Below are positions 35,957-47,168 of a DNA stretch of 64,000 nt, one piece after another. Location of the stretch: NCBI GenBank assembly GCA_038502055.1, contig JAXRKN010000037.1:4669501-4733500 (forward strand). Direction: 5' to 3'. A program made the position numbers and the translations under genes. Within the stretch, counting starts at the first letter, position 1, and each line of letters begins with the position of its first letter. The stretch is from Tanytarsus gracilentus. Lineage: Eukaryota; Arthropoda; Insecta; Diptera; Chironomidae. Under the pieces are notes generated by a model. The model worked only from the letters and a program-made list of their open reading frames with translations, was not told where the DNA came from and searched no databases.

Positions 35957-38900
35957 ATGGGAAAGAAAAAGGGAAAAGACAAGAACAAATTGGCGCGAAT
36001 GTCTGAGGAAGAACGCATTCGTTATCTTCAGCATAGGGCAGAGTTGGAAGAGGAGGCAAAGCGGAGGAAACAACAGCTCATAAGCACGTTCATGAAGGTA
36101 CAAAATTTTATTGATTTTTTCGGTTGAATGAAATGTTTCGTAAATAATTTTAAATTGATCAAGACCGTTGAATTTTAACAAAAGTTAGGTTTTCTACGTC
36201 ACTCAACCCTGCACCATAAAATCTACGCCTCTGCTCGAAGAAAAATAAAAAATCTTCTTGCACAAAAAAAGCGACGCGCGATCAACCATTTTCGAGACGA
36301 TATTGTGCAGACTTTATATATATTTTTCTTCATGTGTTGTTCTCTCATTTTCTCTTTCTCGCATTCTTATTTATTTCTTTACATTGCTGTCCAGAATAAA
36401 TTGAAAAAAGAAGACGCATTTACTCGCTTAAATGTGGCTAAAATCAAAAGTGAATGGCGTGATATATTGCGAAAAATAAAATGCAAACAACTGCATGGAG
36501 ACCTTAAGGCGATCAAGAAAGAATGTGACGAATCCATCCAGCTCAAAAATAATGTTATTCGTCGACTGCTTTCGGATTTAGACGAGGCAGAGGAAATTTA
36601 CTCGACAATGTTACACTCTCACATGAATGTGATTGAAAAGTTGATAGGTAAAAAACATTAATTTTAAATTTCCTCACCTTGCAACATCATCGTGCGATTT
36701 TTCCTTTACAAAGTGACCATCTTGACCTTTCAAACTCTTTATTATTCCATCATTTAGCGTATCGTGTTAATAATTTTTTCTTCTCTCTTCTTCCTCGCCA
36801 TAAAGTCATCGCCAATGATCGCCTAGAGTTCTTGCAAAAAAATTACGAGTCGGAAAAGCGCAAGACATTGCAGACGTATGAGAGCGACATGATTGATTAC
36901 AAGAATAAGAAATTTCAATTGCAAAAGGAACTCGAGAGCGTGTATTATGGTCTAGCCGACCGAAGCCTCAAACAAACGAAAACAGCTGAAGAGGAATTTC
37001 TGCAGCGGCAAGATGAACTTAAAAACTCGGTGAGTTTCTTTTTTAATTTTATTTTTTCACTCTTTCATTATGCAAATTTGCTCTCATTAAAAATTAACTC
37101 CTTTGTGTGTGCATGATACTTTAAGAGCAACATTGTTGCGAAAACCATTCGATTATTCGCATGCCGCTCATCTTCATCTCATTTAGAATATAACCGACTC
37201 GGGTTCAAAATCGGCGCAATTCATTTTCGCCCGTTCGCCGAGGCATGTGATTATGTTTTTCGAGAATAAACAGTTGTCACGATATGCCTTCGGGTCAAGA
37301 CTCATCACACGATTGCATTCTTGAATTGAGTCAATATAGAAATCCTTCAATTCACGATCACGTAGCGGTGTCGCAAGTACGTTCATCATTTTATTGCGAT
37401 CCGGAAAACCTTGCTCGTTTGTCTAGAAAATTTTAGAAAATTTTTGTGACCTGATAATTCAAATTTTTTTACAACGGTTAAAAATTTTAAAAACTGACTC
37501 GGTGAAATCGAAAACACAAGAGCACTAAATGTGAAATTAAATCTCCCATGAAAAGAATTCAAATGGAAACAGCACAATTCATTACCATCTTTAATTCCTG
37601 GAAAAAGCATTGAAGAATGCATGCTCGATCTCTTTCATGCTTATCAGTTGAGTTATCATTATTAATGTTCTTATTTTGGTGGGTACGGTTGCTATTATTA
37701 TTGCGAGAGTCGCCACGCTGTTGATTACTGCCAATGTAGTTATTATTGTTGCCCCTGCCATGCATGTATGGCGATGGCTGTTGATAAGGATTGAATTGCT
37801 GCTGCGCCCATGGATCATGTCTATTATTTCTCGGTCGATTCATTTCATAATAATTTCCACCTGTTTGCGTTGAACGCTCATCGTATTGATTAAAACGTGG
37901 ATTGTAGTTATTATTAGCATTCATCCTGTCATTATTATTGTCTCTGCTGCCACCATTGCCTCCCCTTGCATTGTTCACGTCCTTCATCTCATAATCTTCA
38001 CTCTGAAAGTTCTCATACTCTTCGTAACCTCTCACATCTTCGCCATCGTCACTTGACGTGACTTTTTTCATGCACTTCTTTATGACGCGTCTTACTTCAT
38101 CCACTTGCAGTCCATCCGTCGTTATGCAACGTAACGCCAAAATTTCTGATGCAAAGAAACCACAAATGAGAATTAATGCAAGAGAAATTAAAATGCACTT
38201 CATTTCGCGAATAATTGAAAAACTCAAGTGATTTTTCATCTCATTTGTGTTGAGAGTTTTTATATCGTTGCATTATTTTGCGAGTGTGGCACTTCAACCG
38301 AACAACAATGGAGGATTGATTTATGAAGAGATGAAGTTTCCGTTTCATATTTTCTTTTTTTTTTGCTTCTATGAAGTATGACAAAAATTTATGAGTCTGC
38401 GACTTGGACACCGCACAATAATATGCATATTAATATGCTAGAAAGTATGCATATTAATATGCATATTTTAGAGTTGCATATTATTGTGCATATTAATATG
38501 CATATTATTGTGCATATTAGTATCCAACTTTAAGAATATGCACAATAATATGCATATTAATATATTTATTTTATTTTTGATTAACGCGAGAACTATGGAA
38601 AGGAGGAAAGGGGGGGTGTAAAAGGAGAAAGGTGGGGTTATGAGTTAGCCACTACACAAAATTTTTAGAGAAGTTTGAAAAATTTTAAGGAAATCGTATT
38701 ACAGTGCCTGATAAAATCAGAGTGATGATAGAATACTAAAAAATTCATTAAAAAGTAGGTTGCAGAATTTCACAGAAATTCTAGAGAAAAAAAAATCTCC
38801 TGAATTTTTAAAAAAAAAATTCTCCAAAAATTCTGAAAAAAAATATTTTCCGGAATTTTTCAGCTTGGACCAACGCAAACCAGCGCAGCTTTCTTCCTTA

Positions 38901-40414
38901 CCATAGTTCTGGCGTTAATCAAAAATAAAATAAATACATTAATATGCATATTATTGTGCATATTCTTAAAGTTGGATACTAATATGCACAATAATATGCA
39001 TATTAATATGCACAATAATATGCAACTCTAAAATATACATATTAATATGCATACTTTCTAGCATATTAATATGCATATTATTGTGCATATTAATATGCAT
39101 ATTATTGTGCGGTGTCCAAGTCCCGCAACCAAATTTATATCGTGATGACTTTGAGCAAGAAGTGATGACTTATCAAAATGTGAGATTAAATTTTTGATTT
39201 TGAAAAGTCTAAAAAATGTTTCGCACTCTCAAATATTTTAAAAAATTACCATCCATTGAAAAAAAAATTTAATAATAATTTTCAGATGATATTGAAACTC
39301 GAAACGATCACAAAAGAACGGGAAATGCACATGGAGAGATTGTGGAAAGAGTTTCAGAGCGTTCTCAACTCTTATTTGAAGTACACTGAAGAATACCGCG
39401 ATGAGTATATCGATTTGCGCAATCGTGATGCTGAAGATACGAGAAGCATACAGGATCATTACAATGGTAATTTTTTTTTTCGACTCAATTATGCTTCGCT
39501 AAAAAATAAAAATTTCAGAGGTCTCAAAATTAACTGAACGCATTAATGAATTAAAATCGCAGCTGTTAAATGTGAAGGATGAGCAGGACTTTAACGTCAA
39601 TCAGTTAATTAAGCATCGCAACGATCTCAAGTTTAAAATGGAGAAAATTAAAGAAGACATGGAGAATGGATTGATAGACGACAAAGAGAAATTAAAATCG
39701 CTCGCATTGACTGGCAGCCGAGTTTATAAGGTACAAAAAATGCTTAAATTTTATGTGTGCGAAAATAAAAAAAATTTCTTTCAGCGTCTTCAAAGCCATT
39801 TAAAGCAAGGCAAAATAATAATTCAACTCGTTCGCCTTTGCGATAATTTGGAGTTGGACCACCATCATAAAATGAGCGATTTTGTTGGTCGTAAGAAAAA
39901 ATTTCTAAGCTTTAGCGAAGAGGAATTAAAGCAGCCACCACAAATTGATGATGTAAGATGTGCAGAAAATAAATTAAATTAATATAATTAATAATTGATT
40001 TTCCTTCATTAGGTCATAATTGATTTATACGACAAATTAGACATGTTTTGGATGCGCTATAATCGAGCTCGCATCGACTGCGTGTGCTTGCGCGAAGAGA
40101 AATCTTCAATACTGAAGGAGAACAAAGAGTTAAAGAGTAAATTGAAAAATTATTTGGTGACCGTCAACATGACAAGTGGAAATCCGATTCATCTTCAGCT
40201 AGGTGAAAAATTCTCTAATCGACCAAGTAGCATGAAAGTCGAGCGTATAGAGCACATCACCATTAATGCGAAAAATGAAATAATCAAAAAATCAAAGGCG
40301 GATCGGAGACCGGTGACATGCATTGAGGGCAATTTGAGCAATGCCGTAAGACATATGAGAATCACAAGCATGATGACGAGCACTGAATGTTATGCCATTG
40401 CCAATAAGCTTTAA
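35957..40414 (+). CDS. DRC2: Dynein regulatory complex subunit 2 (CCDC65)
   Basis: Coiled-coil scaffold of the nexin-dynein regulatory complex, which with DRC1 forms the base plate between axonemal doublets. Seven exons in agreeing phase: 35957-36097, 36395-36647, 36806-37029, 39286-39466, 39519-39730, 39785-39952 and 40013-40414, giving 526 residues (human protein 484). The N-terminus is basic (MGKKKGKDKNK), followed by the typical SEEERIRYLQHRAELEEEAKRRK. Family-diagnostic blocks are KIKSEWRDILRKIK, SDLDEAEEIYSTMLHSH, MERLWKEFQSVLNSYLKYTE and FWMRYNRARID. Intron 3 is 2.26 kb and contains an antisense odorant-binding-protein gene and a fold-back element; the other introns are short. An AATAAA lies at 40519. 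Confidence 0.9.
37183..38203 (-). CDS. Odorant-binding protein with a long Asn/Gly-rich insertion, nested in DRC2 intron 3
   Basis: Secreted PBP/GOBP-fold protein of 285 residues from exons 38203-37586 and 37422-37183, joined in phase 0. The signal peptide is MKCILISLALILICGFFASE; an in-frame ATG 12 codons earlier (38239) lies too close to the likely transcription start. The C-terminal half has classical OBP spacing: C195-x3-C199-x42-C242-x14-C257-x8-C266. The first OBP cysteine (C44, preceded by an additional C26) is 150 residues before C195, against the usual 25-30. The gap is filled by an acidic stretch and then a low-complexity Asn/Arg/Gly/Gln region (about residues 78-188). Long spacers and a 'LRC' start recall the Obp59a lineage, but I cannot confirm this. 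Nested antisense in a DRC2 intron. Role: binding of small hydrophobic ligands in sensory or other secretions. Confidence 0.85.
38258..38264 (-). promoter_or_regulatory. TATA box of the nested odorant-binding-protein gene
   Basis: TATAAAA on the minus strand, with an initiator-like TCACTT about 35 bp downstream (near 38229). This spacing places transcription start upstream of the ATG at 38203 and supports that start over the ATG at 38239. Confidence 0.5.
38393..39130. mobile_element. Fold-back/MITE-like element with about 210-bp inverted repeats
   Basis: The left arm (38393 to about 38605) and right arm (about 38893 to 39130) are near-perfect reverse complements. Both contain GACTTGGACACCGCACAATA at the outer end and TTAACGC(G/C)AGAACTATGG at the inner end. 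The arms consist largely of repeated ATGCATATTAATATGCAT-type palindromes, and the right arm carries one extra 21-bp unit. The ~290-bp core is AT-rich with no ORF. AAATTTAT occurs immediately outside both ends (38385-38392 and 39131-39138), a possible 8-bp target-site duplication of the kind hAT elements make. The element sits in intron 3 of DRC2. It encodes no transposase, so it is non-autonomous. Confidence 0.8.
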
Positions 40415-40810
40415 AAACTGCCATTTTGTAACGTGTGTACGAATGTGCAATAATGCACATTGGAATTTTTTTTCTTCTCATTTTTTTAAATATATTTATG
40501 CCACAAAAGATCAAAGGTAATAAATCAAATGCACAAAATGGCGAAAAGAGTTTATGTGTGCATACATAAAAGTGAAGATAAATGAACCAACGTCTTTCTA
40601 TCTAGACACACATGCATGATAATTAATCCTTTAACATTTATCCCACGCCACGAAAAAAAAGCAGAAAAAGAAAAATGAATTTTTAAGGTACGAAAGATTG
40701 CCCTCTGCTCTCTCATTCTTCCTTCACATTGCAAGGCGACGTCAAGCGAAAAAAAAGCTCTAAACTATATGTTTATATTTTACTGTATCGAGACACGAGG
40801 ATAGAAATTT

Positions 40811-40964
40811 TAAATAAAACAAGATGGGTCTGCAAACGGCGTTGCCATTTCCAATAGCTCCGCATAGATTAGTACCCTACTCCGTTGCAATGGGCATTAG
40901 TGGCACTCTTGGTTAATCATGATGGACATTCCTCAAAAATCGTCAGTGTCAATCTATTTCTAAA
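40811..40964 (-). repeat. Truncated copy of the 118-bp-unit repeat element
   Basis: Read on the minus strand, this segment matches the end of the element at 55340-55495. It shares TGACGATTTTTGAGGAATG, GAGTGCCACTAATG and the terminal block TGGCAACGCCGTTTGCAGAC running on into ATCTTGTTTTATT. Only about one tandem unit is present, and it is diverged in the middle. It abuts the A/G-rich low-complexity tract that begins near 40970. Confidence 0.75.
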
Positions 40965-40969
40965 AAAAG

Positions 40970-41226
40970 AACAAATAAAAAATAAACAAAAAAAAAAAAA
41001 TTAAAAAAAAAGAAAATAGGGGGACTTGGGGGGGGGGAAAAGAGAAATTTCCAAAAAAAAAAAAAATTCCAATAAATTTTGGAAAAAAAAAAAAAAAAAA
41101 AAAAACAAAAAAAAAAAAAAAAAAAAAAAAATAAAAAAAAAAACAATTTTTCACCCCCGGGGGGGGGGGGGGGTGGGGGAAAAAAAAAAAAAAAAAATTT
41201 TACAAAAAAAAAAAAAAAAACAAAAA

Positions 41227-41260
<34 letters not shown>

Positions 41261-41482
41261 CGAAAGAGAAAAAAAGAATAAAAAAAAAAAAAGAAAAAAA
41301 AAAAAAAAAAAAGAAAGAAAGAAAAAAAAAAAAAAAGAAAGAAAGGATTAAATGGTTTTTATTCCTTGGAGGGAGAGATAAATTTTATTTTTTTTTTGGT
41401 GGGTGGGGGGGGTTTGAGTAGGTTTTTAATATATATTTTTTTTTTTAATTATAAAAAATTTGTTTGGGGGGGGGTGAAGAAA

Positions 41483-41514
<32 letters not shown>

Positions 41515-41515
41515 A
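40970..41515. repeat. Extreme poly-A / poly-G low-complexity tract
   Basis: Almost pure A runs alternate with G runs (for example 41159-41179, where Gs dominate) over more than 500 bp. Nothing here resembles coding or ordinary intergenic sequence. The pattern suggests collapsed or badly called homopolymers in the assembly, possibly seeded by a genuine A-rich tail of the adjacent repeat copy. ORFs called in this tract are artefacts. Confidence 0.8.
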
Positions 41516-44427
41516 TTAATAAAATTTAAATTTTAAAAATTATCAATTTTTATGTTTAAGAAATTTAAATTTCTAACCGTTTGAAATCCATGAGTCAGCA
41601 AAAAAAAGCAAGAGTGAGATCAAATTGAGTTTTAAATGCACTCAACTGACTAAAATGATATTCTTCTCTCGACTATGCAGTGTGTTTTATATATTTTTTC
41701 TGCATATCCACGAAAGCAACACAACAGAAATTTGTGCTATCAGTTCAAGGACCCAAGAACACAATAATTATTCTCAATCCGATATGCTGCACAAAAAACC
41801 ACGTTTAGTATGAAAATGCAATTGAGAAGAGATGGAAAAAAACTGAAAGTGAATCATGCATTTGTTGTATTCATGCTCCGTTGAAATCCAATTAAATTGT
41901 ACTTGTATCATTGACTGAGCGAGACAGAGAAAAATGCAATGTGATTGAGGAGTGATGCAATGTAAAACATTTGCATTTTGCTGCCGCTGCTTAGAATCTC
42001 AAATTATCTCCATCTTTTTTTCAGCACATTTTGCATCACAAGTGAAGAGAGAAGGTTTCAAAGATCACGAATGAGGATGAGAATTGAAGCTTGCGACTCT
42101 GGAACGCAAAGCAAAGCAATTGTCGATGCTCGTCGTGGTAAAGTCCTTAACTCTGTCTCGACATGATAATTCACAGTACAAGTTTTATGATTAATTGACC
42201 CGAGAAGGGCTAGAATTAAAAATGGCTAATTGCATTCCACGAAATTTTCGACTCTCACGATTGCACACTCTCGATGGACTTTATTGTGAATGCTTTTTTT
42301 TGATAGTGGATAATTAAAATCTTTACGTGCATTCGAAAATTTTGAGCGAAAATAAATAAAATATGTTTAAGTAAAAAAGCGTTGAAAAAGATAATCGAGA
42401 TGCAAAAAAATAATAAATCTACATCAAATAGAGTTTTTCTATGAAAATTATGAATACAAACTCACAAACGGTTGGCCATAAATCTTCAGTTAAGTACATT
42501 CTCATATAAAATGTACAACATAAGTGAATTCAATTAAACGCTTTTTAATTACGTGCGAAAATTATATGAATTTAAATTGTAAATTGATGACCACTTTTAT
42601 GTATATTTTTTTGTATAATGTACCTATACACACACTCACTACCAGCGCATGGCGAGTCATTTCATGATTCTTGACTTGAAGTATCAATTACATATCACAA
42701 TTAAGCAATTATGTAGCGAAAGAGCTTGCGATTACAATCAAAATGCCTTTTAGACTCATTATGCGATGATGATGATCGTGAGTGTGTTTATTGTGTATGG
42801 TGATTGTCAATTAGTGACATAATAAATTAATAAATTAACACTCTTCTCAGCGACGATTTCACTGCCACTATAAATCAATTTGAATACATACATGCCAATC
42901 GGCCCATCAAAGCGCCTCTGTAATTTTATTTTACATTGTACCAATCAATCTTCGTCAAATAGTTGCTCACATATGGATGAAAAAAATTGCCGATATCTCA
43001 TCTTTACTGGTTCATCCAGTAAAAAAACGAAAAAAATAATAGAAAATTGCTCAATTTGTAAACCACACGAAATCATACGGCAGTAAAAGAAAGACTTCAA
43101 ATTTCATTAAAATTCTTTCTGTGTTGATTTCTTTTCGCATGCAGACTCAACTTCATGCATCGTGAAATTTTATATGCATTAATATGCAAAAAAAAATCCA
43201 TCAACTTTAATGATTTATGACAATTTTTTAGAATCTTCACTTCTTAATTTTTTTAAAAATTCTTTTGTAAAAATAATTTCAATATTTTTAAAAAAAAATT
43301 AAATTTTTTATATATTTTTTTAAAAATATATTGTGGAATACAAAAAGTTAACTTATTCCTAATTTCTTAGAAAAAAAGAAGAAAACTGCACTGGTATAAT
43401 AAAAAAAAATTATAATGTTTGTAGCTTAAAATTTATGGACTCAATATCAATCAATCATGATGTTCGGAGAGATGTTTATTTATCATATTTGTGCATGTGA
43501 ACACTTTGCCTGCAACTTTTCTTCTTCACATTGGGGGGATGTGCTGCAAATAAATTTATTTCCATCGTCATGATTTATTGCATTTTGATTCATATTTTAT
43601 ATAGATGCCTGAAAGAGTCATTAATATTTTTAATCGAAATTCCCTTAAATTTATCAAGCACGCAAAAATCTCCACATGGTCGATAAAGTTTCGTGGAATT
43701 TCACTCAATCAATTTTTGGTGGACTCGGCTGTGGAACGGACAGCACACTTAACACATTTTTGAGACGAGAATTGAGGCCTGATTGAAAATTATAATAATT
43801 TTTTTTGCCTCGCGAGCTGAAACATTTGATTACAAATAATAACAATAATAAAGGAATTAAAGATGTGCTAAGTGGTCTCAGCTGATAAGTGGCTTAAGTG
43901 ATTTTTCTTTCACTCACTCTCGTTTGCCCACTAAAATAATAATTCAATGAACGATTCCGTTCGACTGACTTCCATAACCTAAGAAAAATTGCCTCGAATT
44001 ATCTCATTACCTATCGATTTGTTTGTTTTCTCTCTCTCGCACTCATCAGCCACTTAACATATTGCTGCCGTAAATTGTAGTACCATTCAACAAGTTCATT
44101 ATCAAGTTGTTGTTTTAAGTGGCTTTATAACTATTTACTTTTATGATAAGATGTGCTCGTTAATTTACATTTTTAACAACTGTCAATACATGTAATTGCG
44201 ATTGTGACACACAGTCAACACTGGATAAGATAGCGATATGATTTATACACACCTTAAATTCTTTAAAGTGACCATACTCAAATTGATTCACATCTCTGAT
44301 TTCAAGTAGGTACTTTTGTGAAATCTTCAAGTGTTTTTTATCGCTTCAAAGTTTTTCCAACACCGAAAGCAAAAATTAATTTTATTTAGTTGAATTTTGT
44401 CGTTCGAAGAAGAAACAGACGTAAAAA
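41516..44427. other. Intergenic DNA without a recognised gene
   Basis: AT-rich DNA upstream of the first dipeptidase gene. Short ORFs (for example 41625-41813 and 42880-43086, plus strand) show no domain and no splice partners. TGATGATGATGAT-like runs near 42765 and general AT-rich sequence are all I see. Confidence 0.5.
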
Positions 44428-44752
44428 ATGATATTTAATTATATTGTGATAGGTTAGTGTTTAAAATTATTTACAGACGTCCATGGAGAATTGGATTAAT
44501 CTCATAAAATAGTGGTATAAATAGGTGGTAGCTAATTTAAAATAAATTTTATTAAATTGAATCTTTATTTTTTTTTTAATATTTACCAAAAAAAAAATTT
44601 TTAAAATGAAATTTAAAAAAAAAAAAAAAAATTTTTTTTTTTTTTTTTTAAAAAAAAAAAATAAAAAAAAAAAAAAAAAAAATATATAATATATTTTTTT
44701 TTATTTATTTATTTAAAAATAAAAAAACTAAAAAAAACAATTTAATAAAAAA

Positions 44753-44800
<48 letters not shown>

Positions 44801-46415
44801 ACGGGAAAATTTTTTAACACTTGCTTACTAAATTAAAATTTTTAAGTTAGCAGAAAAAATTTATAAATTGTTAAGATACTTAGGAGATTAATTAAAACTT
44901 CTAAAAGTCACATTAAAACCTAATCAATTACTCTTGCAATTAATTTCAAGTACCTAATCTTAATTATCAGTAATTATTTTATTAAATTCTTATCTTTATA
45001 TAGCAAAAGCTTCCGATTATTTCTGCCATAAATTTATTTTTTTCAAATTTTCAGCACTTTTCATTCCTCTAATTCATTGTCAAGATTGGAAAGGAAGTGA
45101 CGTCTTGAACGAAGTGCCTTTGGTAGATGGTCACAATGATCTTCCATGGAATCTTTATAATCGTGAAAATAATCAACTTGGAGACTTTGAGCTAGATTCT
45201 GATTTGAAACTCAATCCAAGGTGGCAAATTAGAAGCAGCATGACCGATCTCCCACGGCTTCGATTAGGAAAGCTGGGAGGTCAATTTTGGGTTGCTTATG
45301 TTAGTTGCACAAATAATTATAAAGATGCCGTCGAGAGAACAATCGAACAAATTGACGTGATTAAGAGATTAGTTAAAAAGTACTCGAACGACTTAATGTA
45401 CGTCACTGAAGCCGATCAAATTATGGAAGCATTTGCGAAAGGAAAAATTGCGAGTATGATTGAAATTGAAGGTGGGCACAGTATCGACTCTAGGCTATCA
45501 AGTTTGAGATTATATTATGAGATGGGTGTTAGATGTATGACTGTTACACACAGCTGCAATACTCCATGGTGAGATTTTTAAAAGAAAATTATTTTTCTAG
45601 TTTTTAAACACGATTTTTTTTAGGGCCGACGCTTCACCGATTGATGATAATGTAAATGCAACAAAACGAGGATTAACTGATTGGGGCAAAAAAGTGATTG
45701 TCGAAATGAATCGGCTTGGAATGATCGCTGATATTTCACACGTCAGTGAAGGTGTTATGTTGGATGTTCTCGAGACTTCAAAAGCTCCCGTAATTTTTAG
45801 TCATTCATCCGTGTGGGAATTGAGAAATCACCACAGAAATGTCAAAGACAACGTGCTTCTTAAATTAAAGGAGAACAATGGCGTTATCATGATAAACTTT
45901 TACAGCTTATATCTCACAACAGAAAGTCCTGCTAACATCACTCATGTCGTTGGTAAATTATGAAATTTAAAACTTAAAAATTTATTGAATTTTATTTTTT
46001 GTTAGAACACATAAATTATGTTCGCGATTTAATCGGTTCTGATCACGTTGGAATTGGTTCAGACTATGATGGCGTTTCAACTGTACCCGATGGTCTTGAG
46101 GATGTTTCTAAATATCCAGCGTTATTTGATCTTCTCGCAGAGGAGGGTCACGACTGGCAACCGTGGACTGCCGAGGAACTTAAAAAATTGGCCGGTCTCA
46201 ATTTAATTCGCGTTTTTAAAGCTGTCGAAGCGGTTCGTGACAGCATGAAAAATGCTGAAATTATCGACGAACCAGTCCCGTATGATGACATGATGAGTGA
46301 AAATCCAAATATCGGTAGCTGTAGGACTGATGTCAATAAGTACGCACCGCCCAGAGTGTCACGAGCTGCCAGATTGACAATGAAAGAAGAAGTTGAGACT
46401 GCCGAAGGATTTTAA
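44428..46415 (+). CDS. Membrane (renal) dipeptidase family M19, secreted copy
   Basis: Zinc dipeptidase of peptidase family M19, cleaving dipeptides in the extracellular space. Exons 44428-44452, 45055-45568, 45624-45952 and 46006-46415 give 425 residues with agreeing phases. The 25-nt first exon plus the start of exon 2 encode a signal peptide (MIFNYIVIALFIPLIHCQDW). Metal and active-site motifs are present: HND in VDGHNDLPW (H35, D37), the bridging Glu in EGGHSIDS, SHSS, the NHHRNV segment and the substrate Asp region GSDYDGV. The mature protein begins with WKGSDVLNEVPL. The C-terminus (ending VETAEGF) has no hydrophobic GPI-type tail, so it may be soluble. Intron 1 contains a suspicious A/T tract. 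A tandem paralogue follows at 47169. Confidence 0.92.
44566..44800. repeat. A/T homopolymer tract in intron 1 of the dipeptidase gene
   Basis: Long uninterrupted A and T runs with almost no other base, similar in character to the tract at 40970-41515. Possibly an assembly or base-calling artefact; the true intron length is uncertain. Confidence 0.75.
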
Positions 46416-47168
46416 TTTTTTGTAACCGTAATAATATTTTTTAATCGGTTAATAAAAGTTTTAAATCATTTTAGAGATTAAAGTGATGATAATGTACTTA
46501 AAATTATGAGACATTAATGAAGTTACATGACACGTTACATTGCTGCTGATAAAATTGATTTATTTTTATCTATCACTTTATTTCCCAATTATACAATTAA
46601 CAATCAACTCATCGAGACCTTTAATGACGCTGTTTTTTTTCGGAGAGAGAAATTGATAATAAAAAATGCTCGAGTGTAGTTGTAGCTAAAAATTATCAAG
46701 TCAAGTATTTTTATCTTATAAACTAAAATACTGAATTCATTGTGTAGATTCTCTCATTAAGAGAAGACATTTCAGTCAGGTGGGACTGATTTTTTTTGAG
46801 GTGTTTTGAAAGTAGGAAAAAATTATATTTTGCTATGGCTATTGTAAGTAAGTAACATTTAATTTTTAGAGTTCTATTAGAAATCTGCAATTTTAAAAAA
46901 GTTTTTATCCTAAATAATTTTAAAAAAATCCAAAAGTAAGAAAATAAAAAAATCAAATTATTTTCAAATTCGTTAAATTTAAAATATTTTATTTTAAATG
47001 AAAAAATTAAATTAATCTTTAGAGCTTCCTTTGAAAATCTCCCGTATCAGTATTTACAACTTTAATTAATTATAAATCACTCAAAAAATCCGCTGCAATA
47101 AAAAACTTGAGATAATTTCAATTGCCTTTATTTTTTGGACATTAATTGATTCTTTTCTTTATCTCTCA
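46416..47168. other. Spacer between tandem dipeptidase genes
   Basis: AT-rich spacer of about 750 bp. AATAAA at 46451 is a likely poly(A) signal for the first gene. The promoter of the second copy should lie in the right half, but no clear TATA box or initiator was identified. Confidence 0.5.

Noticed and set aside
37676..37873. Plus-strand ORF within the nested OBP
   Set aside because: It is the complement of the Asn-codon-rich (AAT/AAC) OBP insertion.
39131..39184. Possible extra DRC2 exon reading YRDDFEQEVMTYQN before a GTGAG donor
   Set aside because: No acceptor sits in the right place, and the length of the DRC2 segment between exons 3 and 4 already matches the human protein without it.
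41026..41421. Lys-rich ORFs in the A/G tract
   Set aside because: They are translations of homopolymer runs and have no coding character.
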